Assembly: GCA_020055645.1 (NCBI GenBank)
Contig: CM034547.1
Location: forward strand, 53,632,909-53,696,908
DNA: 64,000 bases
Source: Tomocerus qinae
Lineage: Eukaryota; Arthropoda; Collembola; Entomobryomorpha; Tomoceridae
Reading direction: 5' to 3'
In this document: piece after piece, positions 1 to 16,660 of the stretch
How the letters are laid out: every line of letters begins with the position of its first letter
Position numbering within the stretch: the stretch's first letter is position 1
Notes under the pieces: model-generated
Told to the model about the DNA's origin: nothing
Seen by the model: only the letters and a program-made list of their open reading frames with translations
Database searches by the model: none
Program-made: the position numbers and the translations under genes

Positions 1-2243
1 GCTGCAATTCTTCTTGTTAGTTTTTTACTTGAACCAATTCAGTTGTTCATATCTACGTTTACAGAAGTATGAGCCAAGAATTTATACAGGAACACAAAAT
101 TCACCGTTTCGTTATACTTGCATGCAATGTTATTTCTGTAGGATCTATTATTGCTTTAACTTTGTAAAAATACGCAAGGAAAAAGGTTTTTGGCCTATTC
201 TGGTGACAGACGAACCTCAAAAAACTTGAAGTTACTCACATTGTAGACTCTTAATAGTCATTCGCAGATATATTCAAGTAAGTACCAAACATATTGTGCA
301 GCATAGCATACGAGAAAAAAATTCAGGACAAGGCAACTTGGATCAGAATGAGTGTTAACAATAACCATTTTGCTTCGCTCCTTTCTTTGAAGGATATTAT
401 TACAGTCGGAAAGACTAATGTGCAAAGACATGCAAGGGGTTCAGAGAAAGTAACTTTCTCCTATACATATAATATTAACTAACTGTAAGTAGCTACGCTT
501 TAATGTTACTCTGTCTTTCCCTTACCTCATTTGTGTATGTAATTGTGTGTTATAGTGCTAGGATATATACTCCAGGTACTATTGGTTTAGAAAAAAAACT
601 GTTCATCTTGGCATCTCTCCACTTATGTTTTACATACGAAAACGCAAAGAGGCAGACGTACGTGCTATGCTATACCAACAGGATTCCCGCTGTACTGTAC
701 ATTGGCTAACTATTATCTAAAAGGAAGATATGCATTTGCAAGTTCTTGTAGCATGATTTTTGGCATAGAGTTAAGCGGAGCAAACACATTGTGCAGACTC
801 GTCAAACATGTACTTACGTAACTACCATTATTGAAGGTAGTCATAATATCACTACAAAGCATATTCAATGCCTAAATAACGTATAAGTATAAAGTATCTG
901 TATAATTCACAATGTATATATCTGCGAGTGTGTGTGCTTTCACCATAAGTTTTCTTCATCGATTTTATCCTTCAGTTCAGTTTCTGTATACTTCCTTCCC
1001 ATTTCTCGGCTTGCTAGTTGTTGACGCTGCATTTGTCTGTCGAGATCGTAGAATTTATTCACTTTCTCACACCACTGGAAATACTTTAGTAGTAGTAACT
1101 AAACTCCCTGACACAGAGTGTCTTCTTGCGACTCTTAAACCGCTCCTGGTTTAAGTGCAAGAGGGTTGAGTCTTCAATATTATTTCTCTTGTTCGGATTT
1201 TCTACAAAACCAAAGAATAAGCGCCGTTTGGTCTACTGAAAGAAAAATACAGCTCTTATCATGGTCCTATTTTTCTTCAAGATCCCTCTTTATTCTTACT
1301 CGAGTGAGCCCATCTCCTTTCCCCTAAGAATCTCGCTTTCCTCCGGTTTGCTCCATTAGGAGCTTTTCTTCCGTTTCAAGAATACCAAATGTAAAACTTT
1401 CCACTTTAAAACAACTAACACTTATGTTATGACGGAACGAGAAGATTTTACTCTTAGTTGAAAGGATGGACCACCCACTCCTCATCATCAGACAGAACAC
1501 AGACACTATTCTAGGGAACAGGCTTGAATAGAGGTTATCCACTATTAGATGTTCGCAACTCCTTATCTAAAATAAATATATCTGCATACTTACGTCGTCT
1601 ATCACTGGATCTTGTATAATAGCAAAGAAAGTTCAACGAACGAAAACAATTTCTTTATCCTTTGTCTACTTCTGTTCATGTTATTGCGTTCCAAATAGTT
1701 GCAAACTTTTAATTACTTTCTCTAATAATAGTGAGTAAACATATAAGTAGACTTTTCCAAGTTTTATTTTATTTTTTTAAAGTTACATTATTGTACAGTG
1801 AGGAACCATTACACTGTTGGCTCTCATCACTGGCAGAACATTTAAAACCCAAATGCTTTAAACGAAATTGCAGACTGCCTACCAAAAAGGGGAATTTACA
1901 TATAGGTAATTGTATTTGGCTATACTGTACTGGTCGTGTAGACTGGGAACGGGAGAATTGGAAATTACTTACTATAAGACAACGAAAATAAACCAGTAGT
2001 TGAACGTGGTTTGCATCTGTTATAATATTTTATGCATTGTGGATTTAACTTTAAGAAGGTATATCAAATGACCCCTTCCATTAGCTTAACTTATATACTT
2101 CATTTTCTGCGCTTACATTATTAACATTATTAAAAGTAGCTGCTGGCAATATGTCATTATTGCATGATTTAATGTTTTTCGTGCTCGCTACTAACTTCCT
2201 CAACAATTATCGATCCATATTAAAACTAACTTTATATTTGCAG
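1..2243. other. Intron or upstream DNA of PLC-beta, no recognised gene
   Basis: AT-rich sequence with only short open frames on either strand, none resembling a known protein. A splice acceptor at 2241-2243 opens the first recognised PLC-beta exon, so most of this stretch is probably an intron of at least 2.2 kb. I looked for further PLC-beta coding (catalytic X/Y and C2 domains) and saw none; those exons must lie left of the window. Short exons without recognisable homology cannot be excluded. Confidence 0.55.
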
Positions 2244-4444
2244 AGGAAGTTAAGTTTGAAGTGATAACTGCAGAAAGTCTCCGTGCAGAAAAGGGCTACG
2301 CTAAAGCAACAAAAAAGCAACAGAAGGAGCTTGACTCCATGCGTAAACGACACCACAAAGAACGGCTTCTCATCCAAAAGAGTCAGTGTTTGTCAATCGA
2401 GAAACTCATCAAAGGCAAACCGTAAGTTTGAAAACATTTTTCAAGGCATAGTTAGTACTAGTAGTTTTATTTACGCAGTATAACTTCCAAGAAAATATTT
2501 TAAATGGAACTAGTGAAACTTGTACTTTGAAATTGCTTTTACAAAACTATCCACGCGAAGTGAAATGTATAGAATTGTAGAAAGCATGATTCTTTGGCAG
2601 TTCAAATTACCCCACTCCATGTAGAGAGTTTCTTCATATAACATGGTGGATATTTATATATTAATCACCAGTGGGCATATTATTATTGGCTTTTAGATGT
2701 TAGATGATAACTAAGTGTCTTCTTGATTGATTCAGTTGTTTTGTAGAATTTTGTAAGTTAATACAGTATCTCTATATTCTTGTGTATACCTAGTTTCTTC
2801 TGTCTTTTGCCAATGAGGTCAAATCTTTTTAGGCTATGGGCAAAACTTTCTACGTCTAGTACATTGTTACTGCTACTGCTATAACAGATATGTGCATTGA
2901 TCTAGTTACTATTTATATTAGGAGAAAGTCAAAGCTACAATTACTAAGAAGTTGATAATGAACTTTATTTTCTTCAGACCAAACGAAGCATCTTCTGATC
3001 CGAGCATTCGCCGTCTGGCTGTAGAACAAACAAAGCAATGGACTGAAATGACGGAGAAGCACCGGAAGGAGGAATGGGAAATGATGAAAGCGCATTTGCA
3101 AGCCCAAGAAGATATTCTCAAGAAACTTATGGAAGTTTCCCAACTGAACCAAATCAAGCAATTGGAAGCCAAACACGAGAGGTTTGTTTGATTTTATTTG
3201 TTTGCGTGTGGCTGACTTACTATGTACCAAATGTATCTACTTACTTAAATTTTCAATACTTCTGCTACTCGTGTATGTCGAGAGACTATATATTTGAGTA
3301 AACTTACACAAAGAACGATATATTGGGCCCTAAAGAGACTGAGTTTATTGTAAGTTGTTGTGAACTATGTGAATATTGGATATCCTTGTTGCGACCAAAT
3401 ACTCATTATTCTACAGATGTGTTTTATGTGCTTGAATGCAGACTATTTTTATTAAAATAATGAAATAAAAACAATCTGCATGATAGTAACAGTTAAAAAT
3501 CACTCTGCGTAAACAGGGTCAGAAAGGTTAATTTAGTTTTTTCAAGTTAATATGTTTTAGAAGAAACGTTTATACAAAGTTATCTATTTACACCAAAGCA
3601 AGCAAAAGGTGATAATTTATTTTCACTGATTTATCTTATTCTTTTTTAAAGCTATTGAACAAATTGGTATGTATTCAGTTAAAGTTGTTAAAGATAGCAT
3701 ACATAGTACTTTCTCCGCTCTTACTTTAATATCATATGAAACTTTCACCCAAACTTTCACTAGACCTACTATCACGGATACAATCTTTGTTCTATGAAAG
3801 TTGATTTCGCTATGGCAGTGTAGGAACAGAGAAAATGAGAAGTCTTGTAACTCTTATAAGCTTAGTATAGTTGATTTCCATTATAACGGTACAAATATGT
3901 GGTTGTAAATAGTAAATTAACTAAGTGCGAGTTATCTTCAAAAGATCATTTTTGGAACCTGGTTTTAGATTACTTGAATGATAAAATAAAAATAAGTAGT
4001 CAATAATTGTGATTAATTTAATCTAGGGAGAATAAGGAAATGAAAGCGAAACAGGCCAAAGTCTCTGTAGAGACAGCTAAAGAAGTTGCCAATGATAAGA
4101 CATTGCGGAATAAAGCAGAAAAAGACAGACGTCTGCGAGAGAAGAACCAAAATAACACCAAGAAGTTTATTGAAGAGCGTAAAATTGCAGCCATGAAGCA
4201 TGACAAAGAAATGGACAAGCTGAAGAAGCTTCACGAGAAGCAAATCGAGGATCTGACCAAAGATATTCAACATGTAAGATATTAATAGAAAATTTCCGAA
4301 TCAATATTTGCGTATAACTTTTGCCTATTGATATGAAAGCATTAATTTTCTCATTTTTCATTTCATTTCATGCAGTCTATAGATTTATACAAAAATGAAG
4401 AAATTGAATATGAACTGACATCGAAAGCTGAGTTTTTTGTGTGA
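2244..4444 (+). CDS. norpA: Phospholipase C-beta, C-terminal exons (probably norpA); 5' part outside window
   Basis: Four exons join in phase: 2244-2421, 2978-3181, 4027-4273 and 4376-4444 (stop TGA 4442-4444), giving 231 residues. PLC-beta hydrolyses PIP2 to InsP3 and diacylglycerol downstream of Gq, at the plasma membrane. Only the distal C-terminal domain is here: a charged helical coiled coil used for dimerisation, membrane and Gq contact. Recognisable stretches are AKATKKQQKELDSMRKRHHKER, split here as AKATKKQQKELDS and MRKRHHKER, then QKSQCLSIEKLIKGKP, then NKAEKDRRLREKNQNNTKKF. The protein ends SKAEFFV, resembling the tail of Drosophila NorpA (GKTEFCA), a ligand of the InaD PDZ scaffold; this favours norpA over Plc21C. 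All junctions are GT-AG. The X/Y catalytic core, C2 and EF-hand regions are not in the window. Family assignment is firm; the norpA paralogue call is inferred from the tail. Confidence 0.88.
3705..3843. mobile_element. MITE-like element, copy A (in PLC-beta intron)
   Basis: A roughly 139-bp stretch starting AGTACTTTCTCC and ending GAGAAAATGAGAAGT, so its ends are imperfect inverted repeats. An internal block at 3733-3761 carries two ACTTTCAC motifs. That block matches, in reverse complement, 16339-16367 upstream of Arp2; length and ends also agree. Non-coding, so if mobile it is non-autonomous. The similarity was judged by eye and no target-site duplication was identified. Confidence 0.45.
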
Positions 4445-7400
4445 AATGGAAAAAATATGGCGCTAGCAATTTTTGAAGCATCTGTTTGACAGTTCAATAT
4501 AATCTGATCTGTAATCTGTGTGCACTGTGTTGTACTTGTAAAGTGTAAAGAAACTTATTATCGCTGTACTACGAAACGAACTGTGAATGAGAAATACTTT
4601 TGGGTAACAGTGTTACTGGAACAGAATTGTTGACATTGAGAGACAGAGTGAGAAGATAAGAGATACACATACATAGAATAGAACCGAGCCGAGAGAGATC
4701 CTTCCAAGAATGTCATCCTAAAACTACCTCGAAAAATCGTAATCTGAATCTTTTTCTCACAGAGATGGTTGCTTGAGTGCCCCATTCCTATCTTCATAGA
4801 ATTTTGCATCTCCAAGACTATACATATACTGCTGAAAGTTTAATGTTATGAAAAGGTTAACTATACCTACTTATTCTTACTATTTCTCATTCACTCAATC
4901 AGTATTCCTTTCAGTTCATGCTTGACCTGGGTCTGCTGAAAATGTGATTTGCTCGTTGGTGGTATTCAAATGGTACTTTCTTACTATACATAATACGTTT
5001 AAGTAGTCAATAGGCAATCCAGTACTATCAGTAAACGGTGTAAGTGTGTACCGAGGTCCCCTAAGGTAGATTTTTGAATATGAACATTAATTGTAAACAT
5101 ATAATATGCAGTATTAAACTGACATTTGAAAAGCTACTATGTACTATTCTATACGATAAACTCTAAATGTGCTAGTACATATTGTGAATTATAATATAGT
5201 AAAGTGAATTATTATTATATCTAGAGATACATAAATATACACTATTCAATACTTTATTACAAATACTTTACTACTACAAATTATACTATATGTAACCAAA
5301 TGTAATACTACAAGAAATGCCAAAGAAATATTCGTGTCCAGTCCATCCCATGATCTGCCTATATGAACGAAAACTCAGTCAATCCCTTTCACTAAAAACA
5401 ATAAAAATAAATAAATGAAATTATGAAGTCTTACTAATACGTACTTCACCAATTTTGGTTCACATAAAAACACTGTCAATAAATCATGTAATACATAATA
5501 TAATGTATCCCTCTATAATACCTCGTTTGAATCCCACATTAACAAGTAATAGAAATGGGTATTCCTGATTGATACCTTTTCTACACTGTATTATATGTAC
5601 CTTGGAGAAAGCAAAAGCCAAAAAGTTATTCATGCAAATATGTAATAAAGAGATGATGGTGCAATCAATTTTCATGGAATATCAGACTGACGTGACATGC
5701 ATAGTAACATCCTATGAGTCTAACATGAATATTGGCCACTTTTCTCCAATAAAAACCACAAGTTAAGATATTTACTACTACATCAGATCTTTATTATGGT
5801 TACTGTATAAGATCTTGTTGATATAATATTCATTCGTCTCATTTCTACATATATTGCATTACTACTTATTATTATGTATCGTAGCAAGTAATTTTCTGTA
5901 TTAGTAATGGTTGTTTGTAATCTTCAATTCTTATTCCTGCTTGTAACTTTTAACTATACCACAATTATTATACATGTACTTAAAGTTATGTCATACATAT
6001 ACGATTCATGCAATTACAATTCAATCTTTATCTTTGCCAAACAGCTTTTAAATAAATACGTCAAAATTTTAACTGTTGCATTGAAACAATTGTGTCAATT
6101 TTTTGCTCAGGCAAAGAAACGTCTTTTCCTTATTAGCTATACATTCATTACAAAAACACAGATGAAGGATTTTGCAACATAATTAATGGAAATGAAACAC
6201 AAACAAGTAAACTGTAAGTTGCATGAACATTTTATAAGTGATTTTTGACATACTTGTATTGAAGGGTTTTGTAATAAAAATGCCACGTCATAGAGAGTAC
6301 TATAATATAATAGATAATACAAATTAAAATTCATTTTCAGATCACACGGTATATAATGTCATACTATCAAACTCCGATAATACATGTACCATGAAATGTA
6401 ACTAAATCACACGAAATAACATAGTTACATATTCCATAATTTGCGGTCTTAAAATGCAAAACTAAGTAAATGCCGTCAAAACATTTACCAAACTAATACA
6501 TCTAGATTAGATTTAGGTTACAAATACTATAACGCATTAACCGTAAGTAGTAATATGTAATACATAACATAACGATGTAGAAAAAGGTCTGTTTGGGTGC
6601 TTTCTTCATTCATTTGATACTGGTCAATACATACTGGTTATATACTTCATATTTAACAGATTTGTTTCATTAGCTCAAAACATAAGATATATGGAATATA
6701 TAGTATAAATGCATAACATGTGCAATGTAATCTACTTTACAATTACAAGTTAAACTAGCAGCACGATAAATGTCAATACAAACAGTTACTATTCACATTT
6801 AGTTATTGCTACATTTTAACATACGAAATATGAACTCTGCATAGTGGGTGTTTGTTACCTTGTTACATTATATAGTCAATCGTTTATAGTTCTTCTGCCT
6901 GGACGGAATTATTTACTAATTATCCTTTTCACAAAGGAATCATGGAATGGCTTCGTTTCGAAAGGCAAGTCTATACTGTAAATATAATACTATCATATTT
7001 AATCCTTCAGCTAATTTTTAATTACTGCATGCTACAAAAGTTTTAGGACTGTGGTGACAGTTTTGTACATCCACACATCTATTAATATTAACATACATTT
7101 TCTCCTACGCTTACACTACACTTTGAATAAAAAGGCAGTCATCACATTTACATCAGCTACAATAACATGGAATTTCTGGACGAATACTTCATTTTCTTAT
7201 TGTACTTACAAACAGCAGCATAAAAATGCTGCCATATTATATGCCTTGTTTACAAACAAGTCAGCTAATGCTTATAGAATACAGTATAGGTCATGTTTTC
7301 ACACGACCATTTCAAATGAGATTTATTGTTTAATCATCTCAAGATTACCTAACGCACTACAGATTTGACACAGAACAAAGAAAATTAAAATCTTCACTGG

Positions 7401-9280
7401 CTCAATATTGCAATTTCTTCGCTACAGCGTGTATACATATTTCTAACGAAATATTATGGGCTCGTTCGTTTCAATTCTGGCTAAACAGGCATTAAATGTT
7501 AAGCACTTTCGCCTTTTCAATTCACTATTATATTCATTATTCATTGCTCGCGTGACATTCTGCCAAACTACTAATATAATTTAAGTTTTAGAACAGATGA
7601 ATATTAAACCAATGAAAATTAGCAACCAGTGCTAAGAGAGGACTGCAATAAGGAGGTAATTTGTCAAAAATCGCTACCTACATCTATAATTGCATGCTAA
7701 ACTATTTGCCTACAAAGATATCGAGAATCTTCATTAATTGGTCTCTCCTAAATTTCTAATAAGATAAGACTGGGCACTACTGAAAGTATAATTTTCTAAA
7801 GATATTTTAACCATGCAATTAGTAATGAATATTAAATGACATTTCAAAACTTGTGGAATCCTAGTCCGCACTATTCATTTGTAATGAATTGCAAACATAT
7901 ATACAGCATACGGCAAAGGGGTCTAATTCTGTATGTCATAATGCGAATTTGACAATCTTGCAAAAACGTTTCGAACTTTTTTCAAGGAGATTCCGAGTAT
8001 CAAGGAATGGACGTAGCAATTTTGAAAATCTTTGAAATTATTTTTCAAACGCACAATGACAATAAACAAAATTGTCCTAATATGATTGCCAGCTCGTATA
8101 ACTATCTAGTCCTCTGTGTTAAGTTAAACCCAGTTATATTATCCTCTACCCTCTGTGACAATATGTCAATGACAGCTATCATACCATACAACGATTATCA
8201 AAATTTAGGAAACATCAATTTCATTATTGCTTAATGATAGTACAATGCTGGGTTTGCTGGAGTACCCGGTTGAAACTACCACTCAGAATCCTTCCTAGTC
8301 AAGTACAAAATACTTCACAGTCTATAATTTATGCCAACCACATTCATCTTGGTAACTCAACCGAACACTGACATAAACAATCCAGATAATCCAGAACTAG
8401 ATACAACTTTACATTTTAAAAATGCATCGATATGATATCCAATAATTCATAGAACATTAATACTAGACATTTACCTACAGATATAAACACACTAACAATG
8501 TTTATAGAAATACTATCTATTCTACTATTATCAATGATGTAACTCTTTGATTCTTCATACACATGATTGTCATGATCTGTGAAATTGATTAGGTTTTAAT
8601 TTTAGCAGTTTTACTGTACCCAATCTAGACGTAGACTAATCCGCGATGCTTTGAGATAAGTATACTAACTAATACATATAAAACATAAATACTGAAATGC
8701 GATTACTTATGCAGACACTAAAGATGATGAACTAATATTTTTATACGGTTCCGAGTCAAAAGTACACAGCAGCAAATGAAATGATAATAGTGTTATAATG
8801 TGATGCTGCTTCAGCTACGCCAGTTTCATGCACGAACACTGCCCAGGGATCAGGGAAAATTCTCAAATGTCTCTATTCTACATAATATATTATAATATTA
8901 ATCTAAATTTGCAATTTTACCTGCAAATATCTTAGTCATAGTCATAACTATTAGGTAATCACTATTTAGTTTAAGGGATACAAAAATTATATTTTGGCAA
9001 TTGTCTACATCCTACTTTGTACGAAGACGATATTAGATGTGGTATCTTTTGGATGGTACTTGTCAATTTTTGGTTAAAAAATGTCGTTCCATACATAACG
9101 ACATTTAGGTCAAGTCAAACATAAGTGCATTCTGAAGAAATCAAACTCATGTCCTAAAATCTACCGGCACTTAAAACAATCCATTTAAGGATTATAGCAA
9201 CGTTAAACACAAAATCTAAATAACCTATTTTTCTTAAGATGACAAACATTTGTATATAATTAGTTAGATTCAGGACCTAT
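4445..9280. other. Intergenic DNA and UTRs between convergent PLC-beta and mbt
   Basis: A 4.8-kb AT-rich interval between two convergent genes, so it holds both 3' UTRs. An AATAAA at 5400-5405, in a run of overlapping copies, is a possible poly(A) signal for the PLC gene; no clear one was fixed for mbt. Open frames up to about 105 codons (for example 7051-7368) have compositions typical of random AT-rich DNA and resemble no family I know. No RNA gene or transposon was recognised. Confidence 0.6.
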
Positions 9281-12848
<3,568 letters not shown>

Positions 12849-14637
12849 TTTTTCAGTATTGTCCATTTATAAACTTGTTTTAAACTACTAACCAACTCTT
12901 TCAATAATGAAAATACTACTCACATTTAACATTATGAATTGTTCGTCATACTTAACAACTTATTTAAAGCACCACTATGACAGTTATAAGCATTACAAAC
13001 AACAAACCACTATTATCATTTCTTCTTGAGCTTCAACCTCGATTCATCAAAACTGAAAATGCATCACCGTTATGTATTAAATACAAACTACCAACTATCA
13101 CTTTTCAAGGCACAGGGATGTTCTCAGAAGTCAAAAAGTAATGTTCCTGTTCCGCAGATATATAATTGTTGAAATTGCGTTACTTTGTAATCTTTTCGTC
13201 ATACACAATACACAGCGTGTCCAACCTGGATTTTCATAATGCCTTGGACTGGATGTTAGAAGATTGGGACACACTAAACAATACAGTCAATCAGTCAAGT
13301 TCTATAATATTATCTATAATATTATGCTTACGAGCTTGTAACTTTGAACTTATATGAGTAACATGAGTATGAGACAGTAAAACTTATTCTCATCGACTCA
13401 TCAGTAGTTGCTGGCAGTCACCAGTTTTTGCGTCTCGCCTTGGCCTGCAGACAGCTTAGTATTTCAGTTATTTTCGGAATTTGAATAGTAGCATATTATT
13501 TTTGTCTGGGAAATAAGCGTATGGTAAATGGCCAAAATTTTGTGCTGTGCAGTGGTCGTGGGTTGACATTGACGGCTTGCAGCCGCTGCTTTTTCAAACT
13601 TTACTGAAAACACGAAATAAGGTTTTTAAAATATTTATATATATTTGAAACTTAACTGAAAACTACTATAATAATAATTTCAGTAACATAATTTACCTTT
13701 GATCTTTAGCCTTGTCCACCAGTCATGGTGGACAAGCACTGATGACTTCGATAACTGATTGTACTAAACTGTAAGTAATTAGTAATAGCAATTTCACAAT
13801 ACTATTTTCTAGTAACTTTTACAAATGGCAAGTTTTCAGTGCGACTTCACTTTTATTATACACAAAACAGTTTTTCATTTCACAAACCGTCAACAAATGT
13901 TAATATCAAACAACTTAATACTAACGTACAAACATTTTTGTGAACGAGTAAAACTCAATGCCAAAATGAATATTTATAAACTGTTTTAGGCCCTTATACA
14001 GACAGTTACAAAAGTGAATACATTTATAGGACGGTCATTCACGGACGACAGATTGACTACCTTAGCTGGTTGGTCTGATGTCTACTGCTGATGATAATAA
14101 TAAAAATAAATAAATAAAAATACGAGTCTATAGAGAGGTAAGGTAAGCACTAGCATACATACCCCCAAGAAAATTATAACGCACAAGGACAGATTTACAG
14201 CCAGGACATTCATATGCACAAGCAAACATCGCATCGCATCGTTATTTCAATATGCGCAATGTTTGATGTAATGTAATATTAGTGTGTGTATGGTAGTGGT
14301 AAGTATAATATAAAGTGTATGAATGTAAATACATTGGTAAGTATAACATGGTAAGTAAGGTGCACAATATAATCGGGTAGTATATGGAAATACTTATACA
14401 ATATGCTTCTGATGATCACATAATAGATCAACTAGACTGTATATAAACTAAACCTGCTATACGTATATGCACCATGTATACATATTTCATACATAAAAAA
14501 TGTAATACTTTATGACTGCTTGCTTATATGCAGCCCTATTTATATGCAATGTACTAGCTCTCTCTGCACGCACATGTACAGTACGCATGCAGTATGCTTG
14601 GTAAAATTATGTATTATATAATCAGTATTTGGTGACC

Positions 14638-14892
14638 AGCCGGCTGGTTGGTTAAAATGGCTGGCTAAAATGGCCGGCTGGCTCGTTGAAATTCTTTGTT
14701 AACCAGTGGCTAAAATGGCCTAAATGGCTGAAATGGTCAAATAGAGCTACGTGGACTGAGAAAATCATCCTTGATTTGGCGGGAAATTTAAAAAACCATG
14801 ATTTTTGACCATTTTTGCCATTAGCCATTTCAGCCACTTTTGCCGGCTGGCTGTTCAAAATTATTTTTAGCCGGCTAAAATGGAACACTGGT
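14638..14892. mobile_element. Inverted-repeat element with repeated GGCTAAAATGG motifs
   Basis: About 255 bp built from reiterated GGCTAAAATGG and GCCGGCTGGC motifs on the left and their complements (AGCCATTTCAGCC, TTGCCGGCTGGC, TAGCCGGCTAAAATGG) on the right, around an AT-rich centre at about 14750-14800. The arms pair imperfectly: GTGGCTAAAATGGCCTAAAT on the left against the complement of ATTAGCCATTTCAGCCAC on the right. This resembles a foldback or MITE-like non-autonomous element. No transposase is encoded and no target-site duplication was established. Confidence 0.45.
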
Positions 14893-16260
14893 ATTAATGT
14901 GGCTTAAGTAAATCTGTCCCTGTGTCCCTTCTCTACTATATTATAATAGGGCTACATGTACGTGCTTGGTAAGTGATATGTATTTACTGAGTACTGATTA
15001 GTATCTCCCCGAGATTCGTTAAATCCTTAAGTAAACCTTTTGTTCTAAGCAGGCTTGTGCAAACATAAAGGCAGTTAAAAAGTTACATGCATAAACTCTA
15101 CATGCATACTACATACATACATAAGTCACTTTATACATAAGGCCATAGACATTAACACAGAGAAAACAGAGACACATGCTTAGGTATACAATCACGCAGG
15201 AACTTATAACGCACAACCGAGGCTAGCGGCACAACACAACATATTACATACACATAACAATATTATACCCAGCCGGGCCGTGCCCTGCCTGGCCCTGTGT
15301 GAGCTTTGTGCTTGTAAACGATTGGGTACTATATCTCGCTAGTTGTCTTGTTATCATTATCAGCCACTAGACCACAAATCCGACAACTCATTAGTCAACC
15401 CAAAATTCGCTTTCTTTCCTGTCCGTCTTCTCTCATCTTCCGGTGTGGTCACCTCACCTCTCGTGCCTAAATCAAAATTTTACAAGAAAAATAAATACAG
15501 CAACAACACTCCTGGCATTACGTTTCTGAAGGATATATTACAGAGCTGGTGAAAGAATTGAATGAAAGCTTAAGAAATACAAGAAACATAAATAATATTA
15601 TGTCAATGTGACATCCACCAAATACCGAAGGCAAGCCGACGACACTCGGCTTTGTTGGACTTTGTCTGGGTAATGTTATATCAAACACATTTTATGTTGT
15701 GCAGTTGTGCAGATTGAAATTCGCATCACACTAGATATTTTTCATTATAAAGTCAAATAGTCAATAGATTGTAGATTCAAAGCTATTGAAATTAACTTGT
15801 CCTCTTCTCTATTTTTCATGTTTAGGTTTCTTTGTACGGGACACCAATCAAATTATCAAGAGTATTATTATTATTACCAGTTTTGCATCTGATATAAGTA
15901 ATATATGTTCATTGTACTCAACTCTTCTTACATCTTATCGATTAAAACGACGATAGTAAAGATAGTTACCACGATTTCCTACCGTTAAGTTCTAAGTGGA
16001 AGCGGTTTCTTAAGTCAAGTCAAACCAGTTATCCCATTGACAAAGGGTACGACTATTATTTCATATTTAACATTATTACTAAAACATATTTTAATTAAAT
16101 TATACGGTTTTATAAATGATTGCTTAAAAAATTAATATTTTATTATAATGTTGATTTTACTAACGAAAAAATTGTGGATTGAAGGTGAATGTAAAGCGTT
16201 TATGTTTCATATGCATTAAACCACTACATACTGTTTGTTTGTGGACTTAATGACAGCTGA

Positions 16261-16395
16261 CAGCACTTTCTTTCTCTGTAACACCACATTCGACTTTCGT
16301 TACTTCTATATTTCGTTCTAAAATTTTGGTGAAAGTACCAGTGAAAGTTGAGTGAAAGTGTTATATGGAGTTAGCACAGAGAAAGTGAAAGTATC
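16261..16395. mobile_element. MITE-like element, copy B (upstream of Arp2)
   Basis: A 135-bp segment starting CAGCACTTTCTTTCTCTGT and ending ACAGAGAAAGTGAAAGTATC; the two ends are imperfect inverted repeats. The inside carries GTGAAAGT at least three times. In reverse complement it resembles copy A at 3705-3843, including a shared block (16339-16367 here). It ends about 265 bp upstream of the Arp2 ATG, so it could contribute promoter or 5' UTR sequence. Confidence 0.45.
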
Positions 16396-16660
16396 TCTAT
16401 CAACTATCTCCTGGATCCTACAGTATTTTAAATGAAAGAAACTTGATACTGTTTTCAAAATATAGAATTTTTAAGTTGTGATTGGTAGGATAACACTAAT
16501 GGTTATGGCCCTACTACTTTTATTTAGCTTTTATTAGTCCTTTCGTGTACTAAACCTTTTATTTAGATATTGATTATCTAAATGAGCTATACTCTTTTAA
16601 TTTTATTCTATGCATTTTATTACAGTTGTGAATCCTTGTTATTGATTCAACTAACTGAAA

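Larger units (their letters stand above)
12867..16660. other. Intergenic region between divergent mbt and Arp2
   Basis: A 3.8-kb interval holding the promoters and 5' UTRs of both divergent genes. The Arp2 ATG is preceded by an acceptor-like tract ending in AG at 16624, so Arp2 probably has a non-coding first exon upstream, not located. Somewhat GC-richer patches near 13.4-13.6 kb could be promoter sequence for mbt, but no core element was fixed. The interval also contains an inverted-repeat element (14638-14892) and a MITE-like element (16261-16395). No protein-coding gene was recognised. Confidence 0.55.

Noticed and set aside
2913..3230. Minus-strand 105-codon frame overlapping PLC-beta exon 2978-3181
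   Set aside because: Antisense shadow of a clearly coding exon; no similarity to known proteins.
4013..4361. Minus-strand frames across PLC-beta exon 4027-4273
   Set aside because: Antisense shadows of a lysine/glutamate-rich exon, giving Leu/Phe-rich nonsense.
5907..6182. 91-codon hydrophobic frame
   Set aside because: Phe/Ile/Tyr-rich as expected from AT-rich random sequence; no family resemblance.
7051..7368. 105-codon plus-strand frame between PLC-beta and mbt
   Set aside because: Composition is that of random AT-rich DNA, with no recognisable domain or splice context.
12849..12866. Upstream in-frame ATG of mbt (MDNTEK extension)
   Set aside because: Homologues start at MF-KKKKK, matched by the ATG at 12848. 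The upstream ATG is preceded directly by an in-frame TAA, so it remains possible but is less likely.
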